A stretch of 64,000 bases of DNA, from positions 124,001-188,000 of the forward strand of contig OY729418.1 in NCBI GenBank assembly GCA_963422275.1, read 5' to 3'. Position numbers and translations under genes: made by a program. How positions within the stretch are numbered: the stretch's first letter is position 1; every line of letters starts with the position of its first letter. A model generated the notes under the pieces. That model searched no databases and was not told the origin of the DNA. It was given only the letters and a program-made list of their open reading frames with translations. This DNA is from G963422275 sp963422275 (GTDB lineage Bacteria; Pseudomonadota; Alphaproteobacteria; Rhodobacterales; Rhodobacteraceae). Shown here piece after piece: positions 19,125-29,192 of the stretch.

Positions 19125-19489
19125 GCATCGACGAGAAGCGCGCCGCCTGGGACGAGGCCCTACGCAGGGTCCGCGAACACCCCGAGCTCAAGACCGTCGT
19201 GATCGACCGCCACACCGGCGCCACGCTCTGGCAGAGCGACCCCGACATCCCGCTGCGCTACGAGGTCCTCGCGGTCGACGCCACGGTGTTCTACGCCCTC
19301 GCGACAGAGCTGTCGGTTTCCGGTGACATGCTCTCCGCGCACAAGGACAAGGACGACGCCTGGACCGCGTTCTATGAGGCCGTCAAGGAACCGGTAGGCA
19401 ACGACATCATCGTGCTGCGCGACACCATCCCCGCGGAGAGCGTCATCGCGTCCTCCGACGAGGACCTCTACCGCACCGATGCAGCGTGA
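19100..19489 (+). CDS. Hypothetical protein, probably missing its N-terminus
   Basis: About 122 residues of well-behaved coding sequence follow the AlkB scrap in a different frame: RIDEKRAAWDEALRRVREHP, TVVIDRHTGATLW, LRYEVLAVDATVFYALATEL, then a negatively charged end. The only upstream start, TTG 19100, lies inside the AlkB scrap, so the native start was probably lost at the junction. I do not recognise the family. It lies 276 bases upstream of a DUF2493 gene on the same strand. Confidence 0.5.
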   Translation: MAHRAQPPRIDEKRAAWDEALRRVREHPELKTVVIDRHTGATLWQSDPDIPLRYEVLAVDATVFYALATELSVSGDMLSAHKDKDDAWTAFYEAVKEPVGNDIIVLRDTIPAESVIASSDEDLYRTDAA

Positions 19490-19765
19490 TGGCGGTGGGA
19501 TCCCTTCGTCATCGAATGCTCGGCGGGCGGTGCGCCATGCAAGGGGAAGGTTGGGCGCGTCGCTTCGCGACCGGGCTGCCCTGCCGAGCCCGCTGCGCGG
19601 TCTCGACCCTTCGGGCGGGTATCCCTCGCGCCTCCGCTCGCAAGCTCGCTGCGCGCTCCGCTTGCCAGAATCGGCAATGGGGGGGGAATTGGGCACTCCT
19701 CCCGACGTAGGCCCCGGCGCTTCAGGGCCACAAGGCTCATCTCTCTCACTCATCAGGAGATCACC

Positions 19766-20443
19766 ATGTTCGATATCGACAACACTCATTCCCAGTCAGT
19801 CACCGCGACCGTTTGCGAGAATGCGCAGCTCTTCGGCGTAACCCCCGAGCGCGACGAGTTCGACCCGCGCGAGGTCTGGGACGCCAACGACGCGATGGAC
19901 GCGGTCAGCGAAGCGTTCCGCATCATCGCCGAGGGTGTCGGACCCGATGGCTTCCAGCTCGCCGACGAGCGCGAGAGCCTGCTCTGGGGCTTCGTTAACA
20001 CCTTCGACGCCCAGGTACGGCGCCCCGAGCTGCGCGACCTCCAGCGCGAGCAGGACGGAACGGAAATCAAGTCCCGCGAGCTGGAACTCGTCACCGACCG
20101 CGCGCAGAACCTCGGCGACCGCGACTTCATGCGGGCGAGGAAGGACCGCGAGACCCGCGCGCGCATGCCCGAGGGAACGCTGGTCGCCATCGCGGGCGGC
20201 AAGAACGTCACCGACGCAGGCGCCGTCATCAACCGCCTCGACAAGGCCAAGGCGAAGTACGACGACATCATCCTCGTGCACGGCGGCGGACCCGGCGTCG
20301 GGCGCATCGCCGCACAGTGGGCCGAGCGCAACGGCGTGCACCAGGTGGTGTGCAAGCCCGACTGGAACGCACACGGGCGGGCCGCTCCGTTCCGGCGCAA
20401 CGACGAGCTGCTGAACCTCCTGCCAAAGGGCGTCGTCGTCTGA
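19766..20443 (+). CDS. DUF2493 (SLOG-type) domain protein, C-terminally short
   Basis: 225 residues from ATG 19766, with AGGAGAT six bases upstream. The N-terminal 130 residues are helical and charged. From about residue 140 there is a DUF2493 domain: GTLVAIAGGKNVTDAGAVINRL, then DDIILVHGGGPGVGRIAAQWAE and CKPDWNAHGRAAPFRRND. Relatives continue past LLNLLPKGVVV with a further 25-30 residues (a glycine-rich G-I-T...L segment), which is absent here. DUF2493 proteins are common on alphaproteobacterial plasmids, and SLOG-like folds bind nucleotide-type ligands. The role is unknown. Confidence 0.7.
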   Translation: MFDIDNTHSQSVTATVCENAQLFGVTPERDEFDPREVWDANDAMDAVSEAFRIIAEGVGPDGFQLADERESLLWGFVNTFDAQVRRPELRDLQREQDGTEIKSRELELVTDRAQNLGDRDFMRARKDRETRARMPEGTLVAIAGGKNVTDAGAVINRLDKAKAKYDDIILVHGGGPGVGRIAAQWAERNGVHQVVCKPDWNAHGRAAPFRRNDELLNLLPKGVVV

Positions 20444-20961
20444 GCCGCATCGCCACCACGGACCGCGTCGCCACACCGGCGGCGCGGTCCCCCTTTTTGG
20501 TCGGACACCACGACCGCCACCCGCCTTCGCTTCGCGCGTCGCCTGCGGCGCCGCGCTCCGCGGCGGCTCCGACCCGCCGGCGTCGATTCACCAAACATCG
20601 ATGCTGCCGATTCGGCCGTCCCGTACCGCCGGGGCGGTTTGGTTCTCACACCCGACGCATCGCTGATGCAGACATCGCGGTGGCTGCCCATGGCCGCGAG
20701 TGGCCGACTATGCCCCCGGTCTTGCACACTTCCGTCCACTCCTGTCCGCTCCTGGCATGCCGGGAAAAGCTGCCACCGATCGGTGGCACCGACGGCTGCC
20801 CCATATGATGGCAGCCCGTCGCCGGCGCACGCCTCTTGCGCCCGCCACGCCGTTCGTGCCAAGCTGGCATTGCCGCCCGGTCGGTGTCGGCTTTCGTGGC
20901 AAACTCGACCCGGACAAACCATGTTCGTGGCAGGACTCAGGAACAACAACGGCGACATGCA
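20444..20961. other. Noncoding region upstream of second ribbon-helix-helix gene; possible oriT-like segment
   Basis: No protein is supported. The part 20610-20790 is similar to 13340-13480, sharing GCCGGGAAAAG and CGATCGGT, and lies the same way round upstream of a ribbon-helix-helix gene. The conservation in noncoding DNA beside the same gene type suggests a shared regulatory or transfer-origin function. No clear nic site can be named by eye. Confidence 0.35.
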
Positions 20962-21163
20962 ATGGCGAATTCGACCGACAAGACCCTCGGCAAGCACATC
21001 CGCGTGCTCCCCGAGCAGTGGCAACGCATCGAGCGGGACTCCCAGGGCATCGCTGTTCGCCGCCCAAGCTCTCGCCCGCGACCTGATTTCCGCGGGACGC
21101 GAGAACGAAGTCCAGGAAATCCGCGAATTCATCTCGACCACCGTGCCCGATCCAGACGCATAA
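20962..21163 (+). pseudogene. Second ribbon-helix-helix relaxosome-type gene, deleted
   Basis: ATG 20962 opens MANSTDKTLGKHIRVLPEQWQRIE, the same beginning as the gene at 13666. About 35 codons covering the second RHH helix are deleted, and the frame shifts. The original C-terminus FAAQALARDLISAGRENEVQEIREFIS then follows in another frame to TAA 21163. It is a paralogue broken in a different way from the first copy. Confidence 0.65.
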
Positions 21164-21179
21164 CCGCCGCTCCCTCGGT

Positions 21180-22119
21180 CTCCTCCAATGGACACCCCGC
21201 ACGAGTTCTTCGACCGCGGGACTGACGTTCCCTCAAACAGCTCTGCGCCAGACGAAGGCCCTGCCGTTGCCGCGTGTTCACCGGCGATTTGAGATATCGA
21301 ACGTCGTTTCCGCCGATCAGCGCCACCAACAATCGGCACACCAGAGCCGTCAACTCCAGCGGCAGGTTCTCGCCGGCGCCGCCCCTTGTACGGCGAATCC
21401 GAGCGGCTCGTCCACGAACAAGGCCTCGTGCAGTGCGTTGTTCCCAAGCCTCGAAACCACGGTGTCATGCCTGCCGGTGCTCTTGGCCCACGCCGGCGTC
21501 TCCACACCCAATTGTTCGAACGTCCACTTGATCCGCTAGTCGCCCTCGTCAGTGCGAAGCACGCATCCAGCGCCGAGTAGAGATAGATGAACTCCTCGAA
21601 CTGCAACGCCTGCCGATACGGGTCCAGGAACAGGGCATGGATTGCTGATGCAAACCGCTTTGCGTTGCGCGGCTGGCCAAGATTTTTCGTCCAGAAGCGA
21701 TCGGTCAGCGCCACCGCCTCCTCCAAACCCGGCCCGAGCAGGACGAAGTCCACAAGGCTTCCACGCTTGACCGTGGCTGCGTCAAGGAAACCTGCGTCAG
21801 TCGTGCTCAACCGCGTGCCGAGGAAGAACGACAGGGACCACACGTGGAAATCCAGATGGTCCTCACCGGTAGCCGCGGCGTGCTCGATCACATGCGTCTT
21901 GGACAAGCCGAACACGAGAGCGCTGTACGGCCCGGTCCACACCTCGCCGCTCATGACATCGCGCGTCTGCCGAGGCGGCGCGCATATCCAGCCGTCCTCG
22001 ACCTCGTCCGCCGCGAACACGGACTCCACAATCGCCTCAAGGTTCGCAAGCGGACGGACGCTCACCGGTCCAGCGTCAATCCGCAGGGGTTCCGGGTAGA
22101 ATCCGAATCTCTTCGTCAC
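21180..22119 (-). pseudogene. HEPN-like protein of unknown family, decayed
   Basis: ATG 22119 opens about 195 good residues, with DHLDFHVWSLSFFLGTRLS in the middle and ending FEEFIYLYSALDACFALT. The reading frame then breaks near 21545. In other frames the continuation IKWTFEQLGVETPAWA and NNALHEALFVDEPLGFA, then LTALVCRLLVALIGGNDVRYL, is still readable down to about 21250. The YLYSALDACF and HEALF patterns resemble HEPN-type proteins, in which a His near the end is part of the RNase site. I cannot name the family. It follows ietAS-type genes on the same strand and may have belonged to the same cargo block. Confidence 0.45.
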
Positions 22120-22234
22120 TGGGGGCCCTCAGACGCTCCCCCACCCGCACATCGTCGCCGCTCGACAATCCATCCCGGCATCAACTCGTTCAGCTTTCCC
22201 CTGCGGCGGGAAATTGCGACTTGCCAGACGGTGC

Positions 22235-24733
22235 TCAGCTTGTCGGAACCACGATGGATTCGACCCCGATCTCCGCCTCGACCATGGTCGAGACAGGCGT
22301 GTGGAGATCGATTTCACTGTCCTCGGATCGCAGGGAGAGAACGAGCGAATAGCGCGCTTTCTGTCCTCGCACATCGGCCTTCGCGCGTTCCCTCCACCAG
22401 CCCCCGACCGGTTTGATGCAGATGATGTTGCGTGACAGAAGGTTGACTGCGGGTCCCGTCCATTCATCGCTGTGCAGCGATCCCGCCGACATCGATTGTG
22501 CGCCGAACAGCCACCTGTCGCCGTCGGGATCTGTAGAAGGACGATCCTTCGGCTGCTCCCACGCCTGCTTGTTGAGCCGCTTCGCGAAATTGATAACCGT
22601 CTCCGACCGCCGCTTCAGGTCGAAGCGCAGTCCAAAGGATTGATAGCGATACGGATCGAATGCAGCGGACGAACCGGGGTTGGGCTCGACGAAATACGAC
22701 AATGTGATTTTCAGGGTGACGTCCTGTTCGCCCAGACTTTCGAGAGCCGTCCGGGGCCAGGGCAACGAGTAGAAGTGGCATTCGTTCATGCCATTTCCAC
22801 TTCGACTGTACGGTTGAATTTCCGCTTCGGAAATCATCGCCAGGTGATTTCTCGCCGAGGCCGCGGCGCGCTCGAACGTCGGCACACCGTGGCCGTAGCG
22901 CCTCAGGAGGAGACAGGCCGCGCTCTTGGTGCCCGCCGCCGTCAAGGCATCCTTCATCAGCGGTGTCCAATCCGCGCCGTGGATCATCAAGGCCCGTATG
23001 GTTTCGGGCCAGCAGTGCGGAAACTCGGCCGTCAACCGCGCGGCAAGGCGTGCAGCCTGCGCCGTGGCCGCGCTCGTCGCCCGAAACGACACCAGCGGAT
23101 GCAGATTGGTGTTCGGGCCGGTCGACAATAGCGCCAGCGAATCCGCGTCGTACGCATCCGTCTTCGCGGGCGAGACCACACGGTTGCCCGCTTCCATGAC
23201 GATATCCGGCTTGAACGGGGCCTTGCCCTGGAGCCACAGGGTCGATGTTCGCGTATAGGGGCTGATGTCGCCCGCCCTGGCGAAGGGCGAAAAATGCTCG
23301 AATTCCGGTTCCTGGACATTGATCAGATCGGTGTATCCGCCGACCGTTATGGCATTCCAGGCTTGCGCGGGATCCTCGATTTCGCGCACTTTTTCGCGCG
23401 CTTTCGGGTCCGCGATCCGCTCCATCGTGATCTCGTTCGGCGCATTCCCTGCCGACACCACGAACAATCTCGCAGGCACCCGCTCGCCAACCTCCGTCAC
23501 GCCGGCAGCCTCCTGGTCGATCGCGGCACTCCAGGTCGTCGGCCGGTTGCCGGTCCGGTCTTCATTGGTCACCGGCAGGCAAAACACCCTTCGACGGTCC
23601 GGACGCTCGGTTTCGGGCAATGCCACGGCCTGCTTCGTGTACGCGCCGTACAAACGCTCTTCGGTCGGATTGAATCCGTTCGGCGGCAGTATCTTCACCG
23701 ACTCCAGACGGTGCCTCAGAGACGGGACCTCCGCACCCGTCAGATGCGGAGTCAAGTCTCCGAACAGCGCAAGCCCCGCCATGCCCGTGCCGTGCCCCTG
23801 CGCGGAGTCGGCGACTCCCCATTCGGCCTTCACCGCGGCCATATCCGCTTCGGCGAGCGCCGGTTCGATCAGGATATGGGCGCGATTCACCCCTGTATCG
23901 AGAAGACAGACCGCCGGAACATCGATGCCCGGCCATTCCGTTCGTTCAGAGAGCTCCTCGCAGACGTCCCGTTGCTCGTCCCGGCCGATATCGTCCAGAA
24001 AGAAGGCCGGACTGTCGCTTGCCCTGCGCAGCTCGACAATGGAAAGGCGCGCGAACAGCATCAGCTCGATCGTTGCCCTGTCGGCCAGCACCGGCAGCAC
24101 GGCATGTTCGGGAAAATACAGGCGTTGCTCGCGATCTGCCGCGCGCGCTCCGAGCTTGGCGACCAGCCAATCGAGCTCGTCCTCCAACGCGCGCACGCAC
24201 CAGACTTCCCACCACATTTGCCGGCCTGGTGGCGGAAGCCTCGAAGCATCGTCGGTCCAGAACGTCTCAAGACGAGCAGCACGGATGGATTCGATGGGAT
24301 CGACGAAGGCCTTGCGCTGCGGTTCGCCTCCCGGGGTCAGTTCGCCCTCCTGATATTCACGGAGAATCTTCGCGAATACCTCGCGCGACTTATCGGGGAC
24401 ATACAGCCCGACGATCCGTTTCTCGTTCGTATCGAGCCTGGCCGCCCCCGGCCTGATACCATCGTTTCTTCGTTCGATGACATCGACCCGCGATCCCCGC
24501 TTCAGCTCGACTTCGAGAAAGGCGCCCTGGGGCGGGTCCAGACGAGGATCCTCGCGCCTTGCCGCATCGAACGCCCGATAGGATGCGGCAAGTTCGCCGC
24601 GCAGCTTCTCGCCATGCTCCTCGCGGCTGCGCGGTGTTCCCGCTCCGATCTGGTTGGAAGCAGCCGATGTAAACGGCTCGACCTGCAGCCGCCGCGACAA
24701 GTCAATGTGCGGAAGATCGTAAGGGGAGGCCAC
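22235..24733 (-). CDS. ietS: IetS-like S8 (subtilisin-type) serine protease
   Basis: An 832-residue protein with a full subtilase triad: Asp279 in LLDTGVN, His314 in GHGTGMAG and Ser554 in ATSAATA. Asn430 in SAGN is the oxyanion residue. There is no signal peptide, so it acts in the cytoplasm. A 270-residue N-terminal region precedes the protease and a beta-rich C-terminal region of about 200 residues follows. It lies three bases downstream of an AAA+ ATPase gene. That ATPase/subtilase pairing is IetAS, first described in plasmid incompatibility of Agrobacterium and later counted among anti-phage systems. The gene is intact. The ATPase probably controls or feeds the protease; the target is unknown. 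Confidence 0.85.
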   Translation of the reverse strand: MASPYDLPHIDLSRRLQVEPFTSAASNQIGAGTPRSREEHGEKLRGELAASYRAFDAARREDPRLDPPQGAFLEVELKRGSRVDVIERRNDGIRPGAARLDTNEKRIVGLYVPDKSREVFAKILREYQEGELTPGGEPQRKAFVDPIESIRAARLETFWTDDASRLPPPGRQMWWEVWCVRALEDELDWLVAKLGARAADREQRLYFPEHAVLPVLADRATIELMLFARLSIVELRRASDSPAFFLDDIGRDEQRDVCEELSERTEWPGIDVPAVCLLDTGVNRAHILIEPALAEADMAAVKAEWGVADSAQGHGTGMAGLALFGDLTPHLTGAEVPSLRHRLESVKILPPNGFNPTEERLYGAYTKQAVALPETERPDRRRVFCLPVTNEDRTGNRPTTWSAAIDQEAAGVTEVGERVPARLFVVSAGNAPNEITMERIADPKAREKVREIEDPAQAWNAITVGGYTDLINVQEPEFEHFSPFARAGDISPYTRTSTLWLQGKAPFKPDIVMEAGNRVVSPAKTDAYDADSLALLSTGPNTNLHPLVSFRATSAATAQAARLAARLTAEFPHCWPETIRALMIHGADWTPLMKDALTAAGTKSAACLLLRRYGHGVPTFERAAASARNHLAMISEAEIQPYSRSGNGMNECHFYSLPWPRTALESLGEQDVTLKITLSYFVEPNPGSSAAFDPYRYQSFGLRFDLKRRSETVINFAKRLNKQAWEQPKDRPSTDPDGDRWLFGAQSMSAGSLHSDEWTGPAVNLLSRNIICIKPVGGWWRERAKADVRGQKARYSLVLSLRSEDSEIDLHTPVSTMVEAEIGVESIVVPTS

Positions 24734-24736
24734 GAC

Positions 24737-25741
24737 TCAGGTCGAACCTTGCGCGCCCGTGAAGGCTTCGCGCATCTCCCGGCGTTCATCGAGAGCGCCG
24801 ACAACGTCCATTGTCGTCAGACGGTCCCGCTCATCGAGTATCGCGGTCTTTACGGCCTTCTCGGCCGCCCGCGAAAGCTCGGACTGGCTCAGGCCACGCC
24901 CCGCATCCACGATCCGTTTCCAGGCCAGATTCGGATACTTCATCGGTCGGAGACAAGCCTTGATGATCCGGCGGGTCTCGTCGTCGTTCGGCATCTCGAA
25001 CGGAAGGACGAGATCGAACCGTCGCAGCAGTGCGCGATCGAGTAGATCGGGGTGGTTGGTCGCGCAAACGATCAAGCTGTCCGTCGCGTTCGGCTCTTCC
25101 ATGAATTGCAGGAACGAGTTCAGGACCCTGCGCATCTCGGCGACGTCGTTGGACGCGCTGCGATGACCGCCGACGGCGTCGAATTCGTCGAAGAGATAGA
25201 CCCCGCGGCGTTTTGCCGTTTCATCGAATGCGAGACGCAACTTGGCAGCCGTCTCCCCCATGAACCGTGTGATCAGCGCCTCCAGGCGAATGACGAACAA
25301 CGGCAGTTTCAGGGCACCGGCGAGCGCTTCGGCGGTCATGGTTTTCCCCGATCCCGGCGGCCCGACGAACAGGAGACGCCGGCTCGGCGTCTTCCCGTGC
25401 TCTCGAAGCCAATCCCTGCGCGCCTGTTCGCGGATCAGATCGTCGAGCTGGCCTCGCAACGTGGTGTTCAGCACGACGTCATCAAGACGGTGCGAGGGGT
25501 TGCGCAGCTCTATAAGCTCGGCGAGGCCACCGCGTGGCCTTGCGAACGGAACAGCGACGGTCTGCCCTCCACCGGAATGAGTGCGCGCCTTCTCCACGGC
25601 CTCCCGAAGCGCTTCCGCCAAGCTACGATGTCCCTGGCGCGCCTCGGCCGCCGCGACCTGGAGCGCGATGGTGAAGAACTGCTCTTCATCGCCCGCGGCC
25701 CGGCTGCGCAACATGGCAAGTACTTGCTTCGCACTGGACAC
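24737..25741 (-). CDS. ietA: IetA-like AAA+ ATPase
   Basis: A single AAA+ module with GPPGSGKT (Walker A), LFDEFD (Walker B) and ATNHPDLLD...RRFD (sensor 1 and arginine finger), preceded by an N-terminal helical segment AAGDEEQFFTIALQVAAAEARQGH typical of IetA. I prefer the GTG at 25741, with AGGGGG upstream. A GTG at 25837 would add 32 poorly conserved residues and overlap the relaxase stop. The stop is three bases before ietS, so the genes form one operon. Intact. Confidence 0.85.
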   Translation of the reverse strand: MSSAKQVLAMLRSRAAGDEEQFFTIALQVAAAEARQGHRSLAEALREAVEKARTHSGGGQTVAVPFARPRGGLAELIELRNPSHRLDDVVLNTTLRGQLDDLIREQARRDWLREHGKTPSRRLLFVGPPGSGKTMTAEALAGALKLPLFVIRLEALITRFMGETAAKLRLAFDETAKRRGVYLFDEFDAVGGHRSASNDVAEMRRVLNSFLQFMEEPNATDSLIVCATNHPDLLDRALLRRFDLVLPFEMPNDDETRRIIKACLRPMKYPNLAWKRIVDAGRGLSQSELSRAAEKAVKTAILDERDRLTTMDVVGALDERREMREAFTGAQGST

Positions 25742-25836
25742 GCTCGACCGCAAACCCCCTGTCTCTGAATCGTCCCCGGGAACAGGGTACCAGATACCGC
25801 CCGGGGCGACAATGCGGGTTTCCGTCCCGCGCGACA

Positions 25837-27350
25837 CTACAGCCCCAGATCCCGATCCACGCTTTTCGGCGCCCGGGTCCGTTCCATTTCCCGCTCCCGC
25901 GGTACCGACGCGCTGCTCTCGCGTCCGGCGCGCCGGCCCGCCTCCAATCCGGCATCTTGCCCCTTCGCGCGGTCCGGCTCAACCGCTTCCAACGCCGCTG
26001 CCCGGTCGTCGGTGACGAGCTCGGCTTTGTCCTGCGCGCGGGAGATCTCGACGTAGAACGACTTCTGCGTGGTGAGATGGGGATGGTTCGCCTCCATCGC
26101 GGCGATCACGGTATCGACCGTGCGTCCATGGAACGCGTGGACCGTGGAGGCCCAGGCCCGGTCGACGTGGCGGAGCTGCGGATCGCCGGGGGCGAGATCG
26201 AGCGAGCGCCCGTCCTCGAGTCGGAATGTCACCCGGCCGTCGCGCACCGCCGCGACCTCGGCCGTGCCGCTGTTGACCAGCCCGAGCCCGGCATCGTTGC
26301 GGGTCCAGCGGATGCGGTCGCCGGCGCGGAGCTCGATCTCCTCGCCGCGGTAGACCTCCACGCGGCCCGCGCGGGCCGCGTGGCGTCCGGGCTCCCAAGC
26401 AACCGCCCGGCAGTCCGCACCCTCTAGGTTCACCGAGCGCGTGGCATGATCGAAACTCGCCACGCGCAGCTCGTCGCCCTTGTCGACCCCGAGACGCTTG
26501 TAGGGGCGGTGGAACGCGACCGTGTCGCCCGGCCTGTAGTTCGCGGCGAGGGTCTTCTCGGTGCTGGTGTAGCCGCGCGAGACGAGGCGTTCGACCGTCA
26601 TTGCGGGGCCGTGCACCAGCCGCTCGCGGACGATCGCGTTGATCGCCTCGCGCAGCCCGTGGCTCGGGGCCATCAGCCCGGCGTTGGAGCGTTCCTCGGG
26701 CGAGAGCCAGCGCGCGGCGGCGCCCCCGAGGTTGTCGGGCTTCAGCGCGGAGTCGCGCTGGCGCATGATCTCGTCCACGACCAGTGTGTTCTTCGCGAAG
26801 TGGCTTCGCATCTCCCTTTCGCTCTTCTTCGTCATGTACCCTTCGGCGACGCCGGCGTAGCGGGCGAGGAAGCGCTGCAGGGTCTCGTTGCCGATGCCGA
26901 GGGCGCGAGACCCCGGACCTCGTAGCCCTTCTTCTCCAGCAGCGCGCAGGCGCGCCTCAGCATGGTGGTCTTGCCGCTGCCGGCATAGCCCTGGACGCCG
27001 ACGGTGCGGTCGCCGGACGACAGGATGAGCTTCTCGTTGGCCATCGAGCGCCACTTGCCGTCCCCGCCCCTGACCATGTTGGCGATCGCCGCATGGGTGT
27101 GGAGCGCCGGGTCGAGGGTGCGCGAGGTGTCGTGGCGGAAGGTGGCGATCACCGTCTTCTGGTCGCCGGTACGCACGATGCGGCCTGTCTCGGGGTCCTT
27201 CATCCGGGTCTCGGCGACGTTCTTCTCGAACCAGTCGAGGGTGCGCGCGACCGCCCGCTCGTGGGCGTCGACCACGCGGGCGTGGCCGCCCACGAGCGCG
27301 GCCAGGGAGACGGATTTCGGGGCCGACAGGGTGAGGTCGCGGCCGGGAGA
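25837..27350 (-). pseudogene. MobF-type relaxase/helicase (TraI/TraA), N-terminal nick domain lost
   Basis: The fragment begins at about 27350, joined to the coupling-protein gene, with SPGRDLTLSAPKSVSLAAL, AATLDW-like and FRHDTSRTLDPALHTHAAIANMVRG segments of the relaxase domain. The first conserved block with the catalytic Tyr is missing. After MANEKL the sequence jumps to ILSSGDRTVGVQGYAGSGKTTML, deleting several hundred residues. A frameshift near 26910 moves the rest into another frame (GNETLQRFLARYAGVAEG, TLVVDE, then the RecD-like C-terminal SH3 and helicase parts with WASTVHAFHGRTVDTVIAAME). A large part of the deleted middle resembles what is preserved at 8654-9400. Confidence 0.8.
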
Positions 27351-28690
27351 CGTATTCGAGCCTGATGGAGGCCACCGGGAAGGGGCCCGGGAACTTGAGA
27401 TAGCTCTCCAAGTTGGGCAGGCGCATGATCTCCGACGCCAGCGCCAGCGCCCTGATCTCGCGACGCGGGGTCAGGCTCACCCCGTCGCGGATGGTGTTGG
27501 CGCCGTAGGAGAAGCCCTCGGCGACCTCCTCGACCTCGCTGCGTCCGAGGCTGTCGGCCGACCACTGCGCGGTGTCGCGGTCCGGCGCGGCCAGCACCAC
27601 GCGGGTACCGCAAAGCCCGGAGATCGTCTCCGCGCCGTTGCGACCGTAGAGATCGCGCAGCGCCGAGGCGACCTGGACGCCGAGCACGAAGCAGCCGCCG
27701 AACCGGCGCGATTCCGCGAGGCCCGGCTGGAGCGAGAACACCTGGTGAAGCGTCGGCAGCTCGTCCAGGATCACCCAGATGCGCCTGTCCGGTTCTTGCG
27801 CGAGCGAGAGCATGGCGTTGACCGCGATCTGCAGCCAGGTCGAGATCAGGCCACGCAGGCTCGCATGCTGGTCGCCCCTGGAAGTGAGGAACAGGAACCC
27901 GTCGCGCTCCTCGTCCGATATCCACTCCCGGATCGAGAACGGCTTGCCGGTATCGGGCAGGAACTCCAGCGCCGAGAGGTTGGCGGTCAGCATGGCGCGC
28001 ACCGAGATGGCGGTCTTCGGGTTGTCGGGATCGACGATGGACTGCGCCCCCGTGCCCTCCATCGCTTCCGCGAGCGCCGTCAGGTCGGTCTTGAGCAGGT
28101 GGTCGACCAGGACCCGGTTCTCGGTGATGCCCTTGTGGCGCAGCACGCCGGTCCCGTTGGAGAAGAGCTGGCGCGCCGCGGTCACCCAGAACGGGTCCAC
28201 CGTGTCCTTCTGCTGCGGGATGAGCGCGGCAGCCATCATGTCGAAGTCGCGGGGATTGCAGGCTTCGAGGAAGGGCGACCAGCGCGGCGCGCGGGTTCAT
28301 CAGCACGTCGCGGTCCTTGTCGAAGAAGGACCGGGTGTAGGAGCCCATCTTGTCGTAGATCGCGCAGCGTTCGCCCCTGCTACGGATCTGCGAGACGAGA
28401 TCGGAGATCAGCACGGTCTTGCCCGAGTCCGTGGTGCCCGAGACGATGATGTGCTGGGTCTCGGTGCGTTCGGGCCAGGGGATGCCGGCGATGGAGTAGG
28501 GGCGCAGCCGCCTGCCGCCCGGAAGGCGCGCCAGGAGCCGTTCATGGGGCGATTGCAGCCGGCGCCGGAGCTCTCCGGCGGTCACCATCTCGGCGCCCCG
28601 GATGCGGCGCTGGCGGACGAGCTGCGCGCCGCGATACCAGAACGCGATCAGGAACAGCCCGATCAGCCCCGCCCCGAGCGCCTGGCCGAA
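27351..28690 (-). pseudogene. traD: Type IV coupling protein (TraD/VirD4-like), frameshifted
   Basis: The N-terminal part shows a membrane segment (ALGAGLIGLFLIAFWY), then IAGIPWPERTETQHIIVSG and TTDSGKT, a Walker A with Asp where Gly is usual, and IYDKMGSYTRSFFD. The frame shifts near 28270. The rest (DFDMMAAALIPQQ, PFWVTAARQLFSNGTG, WVILDELPTLHQ with Walker B, GLCGTRVVLAAPD) reads on in a second frame to YLKFPGPFPVASIRLEYV. The 3' end is fused to relaxase sequence and the 5' end abuts an IS3 fragment. It marks a former conjugative element. Confidence 0.8.
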
Positions 28691-28691
28691 G

Positions 28692-28990
28692 CCCGGATCG
28701 ATCCTTCGGTCGGCAGTGTCGGCGACAGTTACGACAACGCGTTGGCCGAAACGATCAACGGCCTCTACAAGGACGAGGCGATCCACCGGCGCGGCCCGTG
28801 GAGATCGTTCGAGGCCGTCGAATACGCCACCCTCGAATGGGTGGACTGGTTCAATAATCAACGCCTGCTCGGCCCTATCGGTAACATCCCGCCCGCTGAG
28901 GCCGAAGCAAATCACTATGCCGACAGCGAGAACCTCAATATGGCTGCATGACTCAAATGTAACTGCCTCCGGGAAAGTCGGGGCGGTTCA
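28692..28990 (+). mobile_element. IS3-family element, 3' end with OrfB C-terminus
   Basis: The frame gives SVGSVGDSYDNALAETINGL, then SFEAVEYATLEWVDWFNNQRLLG and IPPAEAEANHY, the C-terminal catalytic part of IS3 OrfB with the DDE Glu in ALAETING. It stops at TGA 28951. CTCCGGGAAAGTCGGGGCGG at 28969-28988, ending in TTCA, is the usual right inverted repeat. The 5' three quarters are missing, and the left side is fused to traD. Confidence 0.8.
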
Positions 28991-29192
28991 ATGGGCGTGG
29001 CAAATGCGCCAAGACCCTCCGAGGCCAAGCGATAGGCCGGTAGTCATGCCCGAACTGTGGCAAGTGATATTGGCCACCTGCCTGCCTCGGTTACGACCGA
29101 CAACGGGCAAACCAAGGCGGCAGGCACGTGGAAGCCGACGTCGGGGGCCGTTCCGCCCGAACTCGGATGAGTCGGAAAGGTGAAACAGTTCA

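Noticed and set aside
25837..28239. A single 800-residue protein joining coupling protein and relaxase
   Set aside because: The middle third of that frame is out of phase with the real relaxase sequence. The frame is open by chance in GC-rich DNA, and the true pieces lie in other frames.
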